Shown: positions 32,859 through 44,742, numbered from the stretch's first letter. The stretch is DNA of 64,000 nt from Planoprotostelium fungivorum (GCA_003024175.1 MDYQ01000007.1:124001-188000); one strand, 5' to 3'. Numbers and translations: made by a program. The notes: generated from the sequence alone by a model not told the origin.

Positions 32859-34622
32859 TCATCTCACAATGTCTCTTATGTATTGCTCGTGCGTTTCCTT
32901 CTTGACTTGGATCTGGTTCTGTTTCACCTGTCTTTCATATTCTTCTTCATTCTTGATTCGCTGGATGTCAAACTTCCACTTTGGTATGGCGGGATCATGT
33001 GTGAGAGTAAACTGTATGAAGATGAGACGAAAGAGATGGAGGGATACTGACAGAGTGGAACTGTGGCGCGAACGTCATCGGCACCCGCTGATTGTTGTAA
33101 ATAGCATTGACTAGACCGAAGTAATGAAAAGGTATGTCCATGATCTCCGGTATATTGAGAAAAGCTAACACCTACACGCATCATTCATCATGATCACGTC
33201 TGACGATCATCGTGATCGCATCGGTCGATCACCGCCGAGATCATCAAGGCGGAGACTTCATTAGAACCTCACCTCAGAGAAAGAAGTGATCTCCGACATC
33301 TTCTCACTTCGCCACGTGGCCGTGCCCCACACCGTGATACAACTGGGGAGGAAAGTGATGATTCCATTGGGATATGTGGCGGACACGTAGCCATCTTCTA
33401 ACGTGACGTGGATCATGAGACTGATGATCTTCTGTTCCATAGGGTGTCTGTCATCTCATCATCATCATGATCGACAGGTGATCGGACGCACCCCACGACT
33501 CCAAAGATGGGGTTCCTGATGATGATGACTCTCTTGATGATCTCGCTCTGTGACGTCCTTGGGTCCACCTTCACGATCTCTTTCTCTCCTTCACTGAGGT
33601 AGTCCTCTAATCTCTTCCTGGTTTCGTCCTGGCTGGACAGCAGACCTTTACTGATCTCACATCATCATCAGATCTTCTCCCGAAATTCTTCACCTGAGGT
33701 TTAAAACGTCGCACATCATGTCCGGACGATATTCGAGATGACTGCCGGCTAGCTGCGAGATCATTACCTCCGATCGACATGTTCAAGATGATGGAGGTGA
33801 TGGATGCTCACGTCGATCAACTGACCAAAGACAGATTCCCACGCGTCCTTGTAACTTCCCTCTCCCCTGCTCTCGAGTGTCTACACGATCTCATGAGATG
33901 AGGTGCATCAGATGATACGTTACCTTTCTCATGGCACCTTCTTCAAAGTTCCAGAGGAATACATCTGCACGAAACATCATCTGGCTTTGTGTCCAATTTT
34001 CGCCGTGTTTCGACGTGCAGAGTGATGTTGTGATGCAAAGAGGATGACTGCGCGAGATGGTGTGGATGATGCCACCCGACCACGTCTGGGTCATGTTGTC
34101 TTCGAACGTGATCCACGCAGTCGATGGACAAGTGATGTGACACAGGGACTCATCGATGCGTGGCTGGAGATGTACCCAGCCTAATTCTCTGTTCGATGTT
34201 TAGAATCAGACAGTCGGTGATGCAATGATGGACCTGTAGAATTGCAACATGATATATAATTCTTGCAAGGTGCTCGTCGGTTTCGGTCGATATCTGTGTT
34301 CGTTTTCCAGCATGAAGGGTAATATAACGTACGAGTGGAAGATGATACCGAAAAGGCTGACGAACGTTCAGAACAGTTCTCACGTCTCTAGTACCTTCTG
34401 AGAAGGTCATTAGGTAGAAAATGTCCTCTGGATGTATCGATGGGAGTGAACATCTCCCGCCATACCTGGCGTATCAATCATAATAGGATCTCCTCTGCAC
34501 ATTACCTTGCCCCAGACTGGATTACTCCTGAAAACTCTCCTCCAAATCACACACACTCTTTCAACGACCAATAGATCGCGCCACGTGAGGTGTCTGGCGA
34601 TCACGGTCAGAACATCGTCCAT
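32859..34622 (-). CDS. F-box protein with uncharacterised C-terminal domain
   Basis: The minus-strand start encodes an F-box: DDVLTVIARHLTWRDLLVVE then RVCVIWRRVFRSNPVWGKV. It continues through an in-phase intron (about 34446-34482) into DIFYLMTFSEGTRDVRTVLN. Downstream exons read ITFEDNMTQTWSGGIIHTIS, MMFRADVFLWNFEEGAMRK, YKDAWESVFGQLID, RKRLEDYLSEGEKEIVKVDP, LMIHVTLEDGYVSATYPNGI and IPKWKFDIQRIKNEEEYERQ, ending at TGA (complement 32859-32861). F-box proteins recruit substrates to SCF ubiquitin ligases. The join near 34150-34260 was not fully resolved, so this may be two adjacent genes: an F-box gene and an unknown downstream gene. The C-terminal region was not recognised. Confidence 0.55.
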
Positions 34623-35046
34623 ATCATTGGCTCGCTGTAATGGCTGGTGTACCGGGAGAAAAAATTCTTCAAATCATCGGTATTCAACCACAAACAGATT
34701 CCGTATTGATAGAGAAGCAACCGCATGAATGTAACATCACATGAGCTCCTGTGAGCTCTCGCTGTGCTCTTCCTTAGAACGATGAGATCTCATCGGTTTG
34801 TCTTTACAAGGACAAAAGTTCGCGAACTTTTGTCCTCACTTAATCAACCGACATCAACCACTCCCCTAGCTCTCTGTTCTGTGCAGCGGGTGCGACACAA
34901 TAGGTCGGGGTACTGTTGCACCATGATCGGCTCCAGTCTTTCTTAGAAAGAAGAGAAGTAGCCTCAAGATTGACAGACTGTCCGCATACAACTCAAACTT
35001 CGTATTAACTCTCCCTTCATTTTCTACCATACAAACAACCGTGGCG
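34623..35046. other. Divergent promoter region
   Basis: A 424-bp gap between the F-box gene (-) and RhoGEF gene (+). It contains a short inverted repeat, ACAAAAGTTCGCGAACTTTTGT (about 34812-34833), a near-perfect hairpin-capable palindrome. No coding frame or RNA gene recognised. Confidence 0.5.
34812..34833. promoter_or_regulatory. 22-bp palindrome in divergent promoter
   Basis: The sequence around GTTCGCGAAC is a perfect inverted repeat with arms ACAAAAGTTCG and CGAACTTTTGT and no spacer. Its position between two divergent starts makes it a candidate protein-binding site. Function is inferred from symmetry only. Confidence 0.4.
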
Positions 35047-37439
35047 ATGGAAGATCAACCGACACCGATCATAGTGATCGAACCGATGGAAGGGAAAGAA
35101 GAGGAGGAGTGTCAGAAAGAAGAGGAGCCCGAGCATGCGGCGGCCGTCACCGAAGAACCTTCACCTCCGATCGACCGGAGGACATCGAGATCCTCACGTT
35201 CACCAGTAATGTTATCTAAGAGGGAGATGGTAATCAATGAGCTGATTCACACGGAAGAGACATATGCTCATGATCTATCTATTGTGGTCAATGTGAGAAA
35301 GCATTAGGACGCCTTTCAGTCCTGATGTCGCCAGATTTTTCTCGCTCCCCTCAAATCAAAAGAGATCTTTGAAGAAGGCACAATCAAAACGATCTTCTCC
35401 AACATCGAAACCATTTTGACCATATCCATCGAACTGATCGCTGTGATTCATTCATCCTTCTAGTTCTCTTCCAAATCACAATCGATTCATTTCATCGTAG
35501 TCCATCTGATACAGAAACAGGTATTACAATCCGAACCCGCACAAGAGATACAAGTCGGAGCCATCTTTAAGAGTAGCGTGAGAGAAACAGATGTCGCTGT
35601 CACATGGTCTGAAATTAAGAGACAGAGCGAGGCCTTCCGTTGCTACTCGACTTTTCTAAGGGAACAAGGAGGAAGCACGGAGAGAGTTGGACAGTTGAGA
35701 GCCAAGAACCAAAAACTAGATGAGATTATCAAAGTGAGCGACAGTGACTGTCTAGATGGATCAACGTCACATCATCTCGATGTGACATCATGATGATGTA
35801 TCGATCGACTCATGATACTGTAGGAATCAGAAGCGCACGAAAGTTGTAGGGGACAGAGACTGGAAGAGTTCCTCATACTGCCCATGCAACGTCTGACGCG
35901 GTACGAATTCTCCTCGACATTTCTCGTCATGCAAACTGACATCACGACAGGTACCCCCTCCTTCTCAAGGTAAACCCGTGAGACATCATCATCATCATCA
36001 CTGACGATGATCATCAGAAATTATTAGACAACACCGAGACGACTCACCCAGATTATGAAAGTCTAGAATTAGCCGTCAAATACGTCAGCCAACTGTGCAA
36101 TACTACCAACGATGAGATCTCGAAATCTGTAAACTTATCCAAAACAAGTTTGGTGATCAATCAATTTTATTATGCTGAAGACAAAGAGGTGATCGAATTT
36201 ACATGTCAATCACTCTCATCATCACTGTCCACGAGATCATGATGATGGGACACATCATGAGAAGCTGACCCTCTTTAGACTCTGCAAGCTCTCTATCCCT
36301 CTCGTTTCATCAAAGAGGGCAGCTGTACCATCACCATGGCAAAGAAAGTGTTCCCGGGCTACCTCTTCTTATTCGAAGATTGGCTCGTCGTTGTACAGAA
36401 GGACACGACCTTCAAATTGACCAAACTGATTCAGATCCCAAACAAACACCCGGAAGAATTTATCGGAAGTGAGATCTTCCGAAATCTCATCGAAATCTCG
36501 CTGAATCATCCCAGCCGACCGTCTCTTCGTCCGCGATCAGCCGGGTGCCGATGATCTAAATTTAGATCTCACGAACGAATCTCACGTCATCGCACGTGTC
36601 ACCTTCCAATCGATGCAAGAGAAGAGGAGCTGGAGGTACGCCCTCTACCGAGTCACCGAACTGAAGGTATTCCATCTACATCTAAACGTCATCCACTGAC
36701 TCGAAAGGTGCCTCTATCTCGCAGTCGACGTCGACAGGTTCGCAGTGTCAGCCAGAGGCCGAATTCCATGTTGGTTCCTGGAAATATGATCTTCATCACT
36801 AAGCCCAGACGGACGTACAGCTCGAAGACGTTGATTCCACAGATCTCTGCAGCCATCAAGGTCATCTACAACGTTGTAGATGGAAGATTCTGAGAATGAT
36901 CAGGACATCCACGGGGCGTACCGCAAGTCCGGCGTGCCAAAGGCAATTGGAACGCTGGTGGACCTTCCCTCGACGATCACGCGATACAGTTCACCACAGC
37001 TCACGACAGAACACATACAAGCTTACAATCGAAAGTATCAAGTAGAGCCTCCACCCGATGCGGGGGGGACGATGAACCTTGCAGTGACATCACATGTGAC
37101 TCCTCCACCTGCATCAACACCGACACCGGCACCGGCACCGGTACCTTCACCTGCATCTTTATCACCGAGATCGCCGCCGAGGAGAGTGGAGAGCTCGCCC
37201 AAGATGACTCACAAGAGAGAGAATTCGACGTGAGATGATTCAGATGAGAAGATGGAAGGGTGACATGCTTCAGATCTTCGACCTCGGTGCAAGATCTGAA
37301 GAACAAACTGATCGAAGAGAGGAGGAGGAGGAAACAAGCCGAACAGACGATCCAAGAGATGAAGACGAAGGAAGGAGAGTTGATGAGAACCATCGCGGAG
37401 TTGAAGAAGAAGTTGGGGGAGGAAGGAAAAGAAGAATAG
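35047..37439 (+). CDS. RhoGEF (DH-PH) with C-terminal coiled coil
   Basis: An acidic N-terminus (GKEEEECQKEEEPEH) precedes a DH domain. It begins KREMVINELIHTEETYAHDL, runs through VGAIFKSSVRETDVAVTWSE, and contains the hallmark helix LPMQRLTRYPLLLKKLLDNT, formed across two introns. A PH domain follows (ITMAKKVFPGYLFLFEDWLV, MQEKRSWRYALYRV). Then come a Pro/Ala-rich linker (TPTPAPAPVPSPASL) and a terminal coiled coil (LIEERRRKQAEQTIQEMKTK). Such proteins load GTP onto Rho/Rac GTPases controlling actin. About 14 exons and 580 residues, ending with TAG at 37437-37439. The intron 36861-36903 begins GT and is immediately followed by the exact 20-bp palindrome (36863-36882); removing all 43 nt keeps frame. 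Confidence 0.85.
36863..36882. repeat. Perfect copy of the 20-bp intron palindrome
   Basis: CATCTACAACGTTGTAGATG is a perfect inverted repeat located 2 nt after the 5' splice site of a RhoGEF intron. It is the most symmetrical member of the dispersed word family in this window. Confidence 0.9.
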
Positions 37440-37699
37440 AGAAGTTCGTGGCATATGTCCTTCTGCTCCTTTGGTAGGATGTGACAAGTGTTCCGAGCTG
37501 TCGGACAGTAAATTGTTAAGTAACTTGCCCTACCACGGTTGTTACCGTTATGGAGCTCGACCTTGATTGTGCGGACAGGAAATTTCGACGGCGATAGCTC
37601 AAAGTCTGACGAACTGAAGACAGGCTTCAGGCTTCTTTTTCTCCTCCGCTTTCCCTGCGGTGTTGTTGCTGGCACACCCATTTCAGAACAGGAGACGAG

Positions 37700-38846
37700 A
37701 TGAACAAGTTCTTCTTCCTCTTGGCCATCACCTTGGCGGCTGCTTTAGCTCAGGATTCATCTTCTTCGACATCCGTGTCCGTCGATCCTACCATCCCCGA
37801 CGAGGAGCCATGGTGGAGAAAGCCCATGGAAGATATAGAAGATCACGTCAAACCCTCCGATGCAACCAAGACCAAGTTCTTGACATGGATCAAGAAGCAC
37901 GCCAAGAAGTTCCACGCCAGCGAGCTCGAGACCCGTTTCCAATTGTGGAAGAAGCAAGTGAAGAAGGTCTTCGACATCAACAACGGCAACCTCACATGGA
38001 GGGCCGAACTCAATGGCTTCTCTGCCCATACAAAGGAAGAGCTCAAGAACCTCCTGGGTGCCTTCTCTCTCCCTCCCGTCACCAACGACACCAAGCCCGC
38101 CACACCGTCCAAGAGAGTGAGTGCTCCATACTGTCACCATCCATCGATTCTGACGGATGCGTTACAGTTCAGACCCTCTTGGGTGGACTGGACTCAGCGT
38201 GGTGCCGTCACTTCCGTGAAGAACCAAGGAGGATGTGGTTCATGCTGGGCCTTCTCCTCCTCCGCTTCTCTCGAGGGAGGCAGAGCCATCGCCGGCCACG
38301 GTCTCATGGATCTCTCCCCCCAACACATCATGAGTGAGTCCATCTCCATCACCGACCATCATCGACTCATCCTCTATAGACTGCGGAAACCTCGGTGCGT
38401 GCAATGGAGGTGATCCACTGGGTGCCATCCGCTGGGGCAGCCACAACATCGGCTCGTGGGGAGACGTTCCTTACGTTGGTTCTCAGCAAGGCTGCTGGGG
38501 AGTCAACCGCCAAGTCAACTGCAACGGCTACGTCGAGTCCAGAAGTGGCTCTGATGAAGACGCCGCCAACGTCATCGCCGGTGGACCCACTTCCATCTGC
38601 TTCAATGTGGTCGATCAGTTCTTCTCATACAGAGATGGAGTCTTCGCTCAATATTGCCCTCACGGATGCAACCACGCCGTGTTGGCCGTTGGCTACGCAG
38701 AGAACTGCCAGAACTCGGGTAGAAACTGTTACATCATCAAGAACAGCTGGGGATCTGGCTGGGGCAAGGGAGGCTACTTCCTCATCGAGAGGTCGCAGAA
38801 CATGTGCGGTATCGCTGATTACCTCGGCAGACCCGACCGATGCTAA
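37700..38846 (+). CDS. Secreted papain-family cysteine protease (C1A, cathepsin-like)
   Basis: A signal peptide (NKFFFLLAITLAAALA) is followed by an I29-type propeptide (FLTWIKKHAKKFHASELETR, ELNGFS). The mature enzyme starts near FRPSWVDWTQRGAVTSVKNQ. The catalytic Cys is in GGCGSCWAFSS, preceded by the oxyanion Gln in KNQG. CNGGD follows, the His is in CNHAVLAVGYA, and the Asn is in IIKNSWGSGWG. The residue count of about 348 is typical. Two introns: 38119-38169 (51 nt, in frame without a stop, so retention would be translatable) and 38332-38379. Likely a lysosomal or secreted digestive protease in a phagotroph. TAA at 38844-38846 is followed at once by AATAAAAAT. Confidence 0.95.
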
Positions 38847-39070
38847 AATAAAAATGTTGTAACTTATATCTGTACGTTGATGTGCGATGTGATGTGAGAG
38901 GCACGCGATCGTGAACGATGTGTTGGCGACGGTGAGATGTGATTCTCTCATTTAGCTAGATGAATGCGTTCCAGATTGAGGGAAGTACTCATTTCGCGGG
39001 ATGGACAATAATTAACGCCTGTCAAACAGAAGCTTCTAGTTTTGTGTGTCAAATAGTTACAAGATCCCGC

Positions 39071-40897
39071 ATGAAGCGACAGAAGTTGGAATCATCTGAA
39101 GATGAGGTGACTCCAGAGGCTCTAGCTCTGGGGGTTCTGAAGGCCATGGATGGAGCAATCGTGATACGATGTCCCGTAGAAGGAGATTATTCAATTGATT
39201 TTACAAGTGATCGAGCGAGAGAGCTGATACCTCACTTCGTCACGGACAGAAATCAGTGGAAGGATGCCGCATCTTCGGATGATGTGTCTTTGTTTTGGAA
39301 GACAGTCCACACAGTAGCGACCACAGCGGTATCTGTTAAGAAGGAACTGAGATTAGAGAGCCATATCACTGCAAAGTGAGGGATAATGCTTCGTAGATGA
39401 ATTCACAGCGACAGGTTTCAGAAATTGGTTCTGAGCGATAAGATATATGTCGTTGTTATTGCAAAGAAGAAGAAACAACTCAGCCAAACAGATCGATTTC
39501 TTCTGCACGGTGATTATTCTGCTAGATCATCGTCATCAACAACTTCCTTACGTTATGTACAAAAGGACCGGGAGACGAGATCACCATGTTGTCGAACGCC
39601 ATCGAGAATGATCTTATTGGGAGGATCTTGGGCATGAACACTCTCTTCGTGTCTCTCACCTCCGATGTGAGACGTCCATAAGCAACCACTCTCTTCTCAC
39701 AACTCGATCAGATGTGGGAGCCAGGGGTGGCGACATGTTTTGCCATCGCACCCAACAATGCGAGGACCATTGGTATCACCCCACACATGGCCAGAGGCAA
39801 GACAACAGGTCAAGTACCAAGTCGAAATCCTTCACTGATCATCCAACAGTCGAGTTGAATCGTTCGAAAGATGATGTCGTTAGAGCCTCTAAGTTGGCCG
39901 ATGAGTTTTTGAATCCCACGACACAGAGGTCCAGCTATTTATTTCATTCAAAACGAGAGAATACGACACTCTATTTTGAAACGAAGAGGGTGAGACCTAA
40001 CGATCAGACATTCTTTCATTTCATTTTTTGACATGTGATGATGTCGAGACAGATCACACCTAAGCTGAGATTGAATGTGATGTTGGTAAGAAAGAAGAAG
40101 GAAGTAATGAGACCGAAGCTGCCTCACTCGACAGGGAAAGAGATAGAGAAAGTCTATAAGAAACATCAGTGGGAGCTCATGCTCGAAGATGCACTCGAGT
40201 TCATCATCGAGAACGATGAATTTGGATGCACGAAGAAATTAGAGATACCGAGTGAGGACGCGATGCATGTTCATCCATCGTCTGATTATGCTTGCAGATG
40301 AATTCTTTCTTCACTCGCAGAACATCTTTTGCTATGTCTATTGCGGTGAAGAACCGTTCTTACCTTCTCGTTACGTTGACGGTTTTACCTGGAAGTCTAG
40401 TTTCTGCACACCATCTCATGGTAGGATCATGTGATGCGAACTCAAATAACAGAGAGCAGGGAGATTACAGAAGAGATATTTCTATCACAAATCCGAAGGA
40501 AAGAGACTGAGACGTCGAGTCATGTGGATGGAAGACACTCCTCGATTCTGCATCATCGAATATAGACATCTCGATCACGAAGGAGATGTGCAGACAGATC
40601 GCATGATGGCACCCGACATGATGGACTGGCCGACCGTCATCTCTCAGATATCGAATCACGAGAATCACAAACTCCTCGACTCTATGGATGAGCTCGTGAG
40701 GCACATGCACACAGAGATGGGAGACTGATGAGAGACAGGACAGAGAGTTCAGCATGGGAGAATTAAGAGGTGACCTGCCTTCGCCAGAGATTGAGGAATC
40801 CAATCACGTATTGTCGTACGTCAGTGGCATATTGAACAGTTGGGCCGTTCAACATCAGTCCGCGGTGCCATCATCATCGAGTCAAACGTCCCTGTAG
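39071..40897 (+). CDS. Putative regulatory protein, PAS-like plus CG-1-like region (paralogue A)
   Basis: A basic start (MKRQKLESSEDE) leads into a PAS-like segment (ALGVLKAMDGAIVIR, DRARELI). Later blocks are ITMLSNAIENDLIGRILGMN, WEPGVATCFAIAPNN and HMARGKTT. Then HQWELMLEDALEFIIENDEF, WKSSFCTPSHG and the strongest block: KRYFYHK, GKRLRRRVMWMED, IIEYRH. The last group resembles the end of a CG-1 DNA-binding domain (FRR.YWLLD..LVHY) of CAMTA factors, but this is weak. The final exon carries NHVLSYVSGILNSWAVQ, shared with paralogue B. It is collinear with the minus-strand gene at 42789-44742. The start could instead be the in-frame ATG 38960. A nuclear role is inferred from the basic patches only. 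Confidence 0.65.
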
Positions 40898-40936
40898 GAG
40901 ACACGAACTGCATGGATTCTGTATCCCTATCTATCC

Positions 40937-41040
40937 TCTATCGCAGTACGGGTTCCCGTTGTATGTATAGCATCTGTGGGACATGTGGTGACTGTCAGTC
41001 ATTTGGCCATCCAATCCTTCACACTGGATGATCCGTTTGT
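40937..41040 (-). pseudogene. Relic of a Cys-rich C-terminal exon, related to the hevein-domain gene
   Basis: Minus-strand sequence KRIIQCEGLDGQMTD... ...YNGNPYC aligns over about 100 bp with the last exon of the neighbouring hevein-domain gene (KRITQCDATGNWLTV... ...NNGNPYC). The shared nucleotides include gtgtga and ggaacccgtactgc blocks. The middle has lost most of the conserved residues. The rest of the gene is not visible upstream, so this looks like a decayed tandem duplicate. Confidence 0.6.
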
Positions 41041-41298
41041 AGATATCTAAGACGCAATATAAATATTAGATCACACGTCCGAAAATGGCTGTCATGATGA
41101 TCAGTGAAATCTCTCATCACCATCATCAAGGCAGACTGAGACCCCACATTTCGACATCAACCTCTTTTTTCGACCAAAGTAACCAAAGGCCATTCAGCTA
41201 ACGGAAGGTCCTTCATTCGGTGAATTGCGCACTAGGAAGGGTTTGCCTCGCGTCGAGCAAACCACGCGATGTCTCTCTACATCTTTATTTCTTCTGCT

Positions 41299-42504
41299 CT
41301 AAGTGCAGTACGGGTTTCCATTGTTTCCGTTGCATTGATTTGGGCAAGTGGCGACCGTCAGCCAGTTTCCAGTGGCATCACACTGTGTGATCCTCTTATC
41401 TTGACATTCCCACACGTTGGGGGTGCAGCTACCACCTGTGCACCTTCTATCAGCCTTCGACGGAGAATAAAATGAAATAAAAGTTTTACCTCCGTTTCCG
41501 GTGCTGCCACCGCCGTTTCCAGTTGAACCACCGCCTCCACCGGATGTCATGCTGGCACAGTGGACATACTGCTCTTGCACGGAACACACTTGACCAGTTC
41601 CCAGCTTGCAGTGAAGGTCCTGGTAGTCTAACAGCTTCGCATGATCGTGCATCCAGGAGCCGGGAGGGCAGGAGAAGTAGACATTGGGGTTCCATCCGGT
41701 GATGGAACCGTCCCAATATTCCTCACAGTGAGACGAGGGAAGCTCTTTGACTTCGACTTCGAAGAGACCACCTTTGGTAATGTCAGTTGATGGAAGATGG
41801 AAGATGAAGAGTCACCGTCTGCGTTCTGTCCGGTCATGGCTCGATAGACTGTTCTAGACACATCGTGTGCTCCGCCAGACTGATCGATACCGAATGCCTG
41901 CATCATTCCTTCAATCACAAGGGGAAGGTATTCAAACCCACCCTCATCACAGCGCCGTTCACAGGTGACTTAAACTGGTAGCAGATGGGATTGCATGCAT
42001 CTACGGAAGGGAAGGACGTCTGTTGAGGTCAGTGTCCATCGATGGATGAACGAATGAGAGGACTCACAACGTGACCCGTGTTGACTTTGCACTCAAGAGC
42101 TCCGATCGAAGAAGAGAACTGCACACAGATCAGGTGAAGAACACAGAAGGATCATCCTCACTTGACCGTCTTCGTGGGCGTGAGGAGTGATTTGAAGGCG
42201 GTAAGAGTATGGACCATCGACATCACCGCCTCCATTGTTATTGTTGTTGTTGTTATCTCCTCCACCACCGTTGCAATTCTCGCGGCAGCCTTGTCCACAA
42301 TAACTGAGCGATGTTATTGGACTCCGATTGCATGATCCTACTCACGAATCACCTGTGCCGCAATAGCCCCATTGTGAGCAACACTGAATCGTCTTCAGTT
42401 GTTACCTCTCACATTCGACTCACCAGGCCACTAGCACATCCACAATCGGCAGTGATTGCGATGACTAAGCCCAACAGAACGAAACAGATGATCTCGCTTC
42501 TCAT
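41299..42504 (-). CDS. Secreted hevein-domain (CBM18) protein with barwin/expansin-like core
   Basis: A signal peptide (MRSEIICFVLLGLVIAITA) precedes a hevein-type chitin-binding domain, split over small exons: DCGCASGLCCSQWGYCG..YCGQGCRENC, with the expected CC and Cys spacing. After a Gly/Asn linker comes a domain of about 150 residues (RLQITPHAHEDGQ, VDACNPICYQFKSPVNGA, DQSGGAHDVSRTVYRAMTG) that faintly recalls the double-psi beta-barrel of barwin/expansin proteins. A Cys-containing stretch (EYWDGSITGWNPNVYFSCPP) and a GGGSTGNGG linker follow. The protein ends in a small Cys module (CTPNVWECQDKRITQCDATG..NPYC) common in secreted carbohydrate-active proteins. Likely binds chitin of prey fungi or of the cyst wall. 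About seven introns; 41468-41498 carries an AATAAAATGAAATAAAA tract. Confidence 0.7.
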
Positions 42505-42788
42505 GGTGTGCGGCTACCCTACGCCAGAGAAAATGAAGAATGTGGAACACCTGGGCTCAGGTTGGTCCGACGAATTGGAGAGCGAACATTCCCAGCGAAA
42601 TTTGACACAGGACAAATCTTAACCGAAAAACGCAGCCTCCACGTTAAGCTAACCGCATGGCGCCCACAACGCCAGTGCACCCTGAGCTAAAGGTGGAACA
42701 GTGAAATAGTGAAATGAGATTGACGGCATCCACATGTCCACCATCACATCTTCAGAGGTGATGACGATGACACAGGCACGAGAGGTCT

Positions 42789-44742
42789 TCACGTGGTCGG
42801 ACTTTTATCCAAGTGGTACTGAACCGCCCAATTGTTCAGTATTCCGCTCACATAAGACAAAACTTGACTCGGTTCCTCCATCTCTGACGTCTCGACCCTC
42901 GACTCTCCCTTCTTAAACTCTCTCTCCTGATCGTCATCATCAGCTCCTCTCTCATCTTCTCCCTCTCACCAGTTCTTCCATAGAATTCAACAACTTGTGG
43001 TTGTCTTGTTTCGAAACTTGAGAGATGACCATCGTCCAGTCCATGGTGTCCGATCCCATGAGTCTCTCCAATTCGACGCTCGTGGAAGGAGAGAAGTGTC
43101 TGTACTCTAACGCAAAGAAGCCGGGTAGGTCTTCGAGCCACATGACTCTGCGTCTCAACTTTTTTCCCTCCGGCGTCTTGTGGTAAAAATAACGCTTCTG
43201 TAGTTTGCCTGTCTTTGATGTTAGAATGGTTGAGGAAGGAGGAGACGGACCTTGAGTGGGGGCACTACAGCTGCTCTTCCATTTGAGACCGTCCGAGCTG
43301 CCGGAGGGTAGGAAGCTCTCTCCTTGGTAGAAATAGCAGTATATGTTTTGGGAGTTATCAAAGAAGGCGGCTGATGGAGAAGGTGAGACCACTGGATGAC
43401 GAAGATGATGAAGATCGCGATGATCGTGCGATCACGGAGATGATGGAGGTGGGATGAATTGTATCTCACCTGGTACCTTCTGCTTCGTTGTACAGGCGTA
43501 TTGTGGATTCTCACTGATATATACAAGACAGTCCTCCAATACGACGTCCCACTGGTGCTTGCTCCACGAAGAAGGGGGCGTATTCCCCGAATTAGCCGTT
43601 GTAGATGCCGCCGGCTGCGGTTTGACCCCAGGCGGTTTCCTTCGGTGGACGAGACAGAGAGTCAGATACACTTTCGGTGTGATCTACAACGAATTGATTC
43701 GATTTTAATCTTCCAAATTGGGACTCACCCTCTTGACTTCACAGAAGAGGGTGAAGTGTTTCACTTGTGAGTCCAGAGTGAAACTGGAGCGTTGGGAGAG
43801 GTCGTTGAAGGCGGCCTCTGATAGATGGTCTGATTTGATTACGTCTTCACGACATCGTCCCAAATCGACTGAAATAAATGTAAATCAATGTTGATGAAAG
43901 AGAGGTGACTCACCCGTCGTCTTGCCTCTAGCTTGATGTGGACTCTGTAGACCGCAGACGAAGGCAACAGATGGACTCACTGCGTAGAAGGTTGTGATAC
44001 CCGGTTCAAACATCTGTATGAGATCAGATGGCCTTGTAAGATGGTTAGATTGTGAGAATAGAAGAGAGCTCACGTTCGAATTGAGTGTCAGGAAGAGCGA
44101 TTTGAACCCCAAGACTCGTCCTATGATGTCATTCTCGACGCTGTTGGCTAGAACGGTGAGCTCATCCGAGGGACCTGATTGTCTTCAACATCTATTCGAG
44201 CGTTCGAATGTGCTCACCGTGCTGTGCAAAATCAGACGGATTTCGCTCCTTCTCATACTTTGCGATCGCTGCAACAAACGTCCTCTGGTTTAACAATATT
44301 TTTTTGAACCTAAACAAATTGTTAACAGAGCCAAACGTGATGATAATGGAATGAATTACTTGATGCGGAGGGACCTGTTGGAGATCTTGAGCTCTATTCG
44401 AGTGGGGATACCTGTGTTGGCAACTGACCGTACTGATGTCCAAAAACTCTGCTCGTTTGGGAAGGGCAGAGGGTCACTGAAATCGAATGCATCATCCGTT
44501 CCAGCGACGTCAGACATCATCTTCCTTGCCAGATCGTTCATGAATGCCACCAAAATTGTAGAGTCTGATACATAATGCATCACTAGCACCGCATTATCTA
44601 TGCTATCAAGCACTCGAAAAGCCAATTCCTCCGTGGAATACACATCAAGCGATGTGTCCACCCTCTGCCTCTTCAGCATGGGTTGTTGGTGTTGTTTGTG
44701 AACTCCCAATGCAAAATCGCGTAAATAAGCCAGAATAGACAT
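42789..44742 (-). CDS. Putative regulatory protein, PAS-like plus CG-1-like region (paralogue B)
   Basis: Collinear with the + strand gene at 39071-40897. The first exon has LKRQRVDTS and a PAS-like FRVLDSIDNAVLVMHYVSD..FMNDLARKMM. Next come TVLANSVENDIIGRVLGFKS, FEPGITTFYAVSPS, HQARGKTT, KHQWDVVLEDCLVYISENPQ, QNIYCYFYQGESFLPSG, KRYFYHK, GKKLRRRVMWLED and ALEYRH. The terminal exon has SQVLSYVSGILNNWAVQ, ending at TGA (complement 42789-42791). About 11 introns, one with ATCTACAACG on the + strand (43682-43691); an exonic copy at 43597-43607 encodes ASTTA. Start chosen at ATG 44742 (MSILAYLRDF); a later start at LKRQRV is possible. Identity with paralogue A seems about a third outside the blocks, so the duplication is old. 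Function unknown. Confidence 0.65.

Noticed and set aside
36861-36879. A 19-nt micro-intron GTCATCTACAACGTTGTAG in the RhoGEF gene
   Set aside because: A 43-nt intron ending at 36903 also keeps frame and fits the usual intron size, so the micro-intron is unnecessary.
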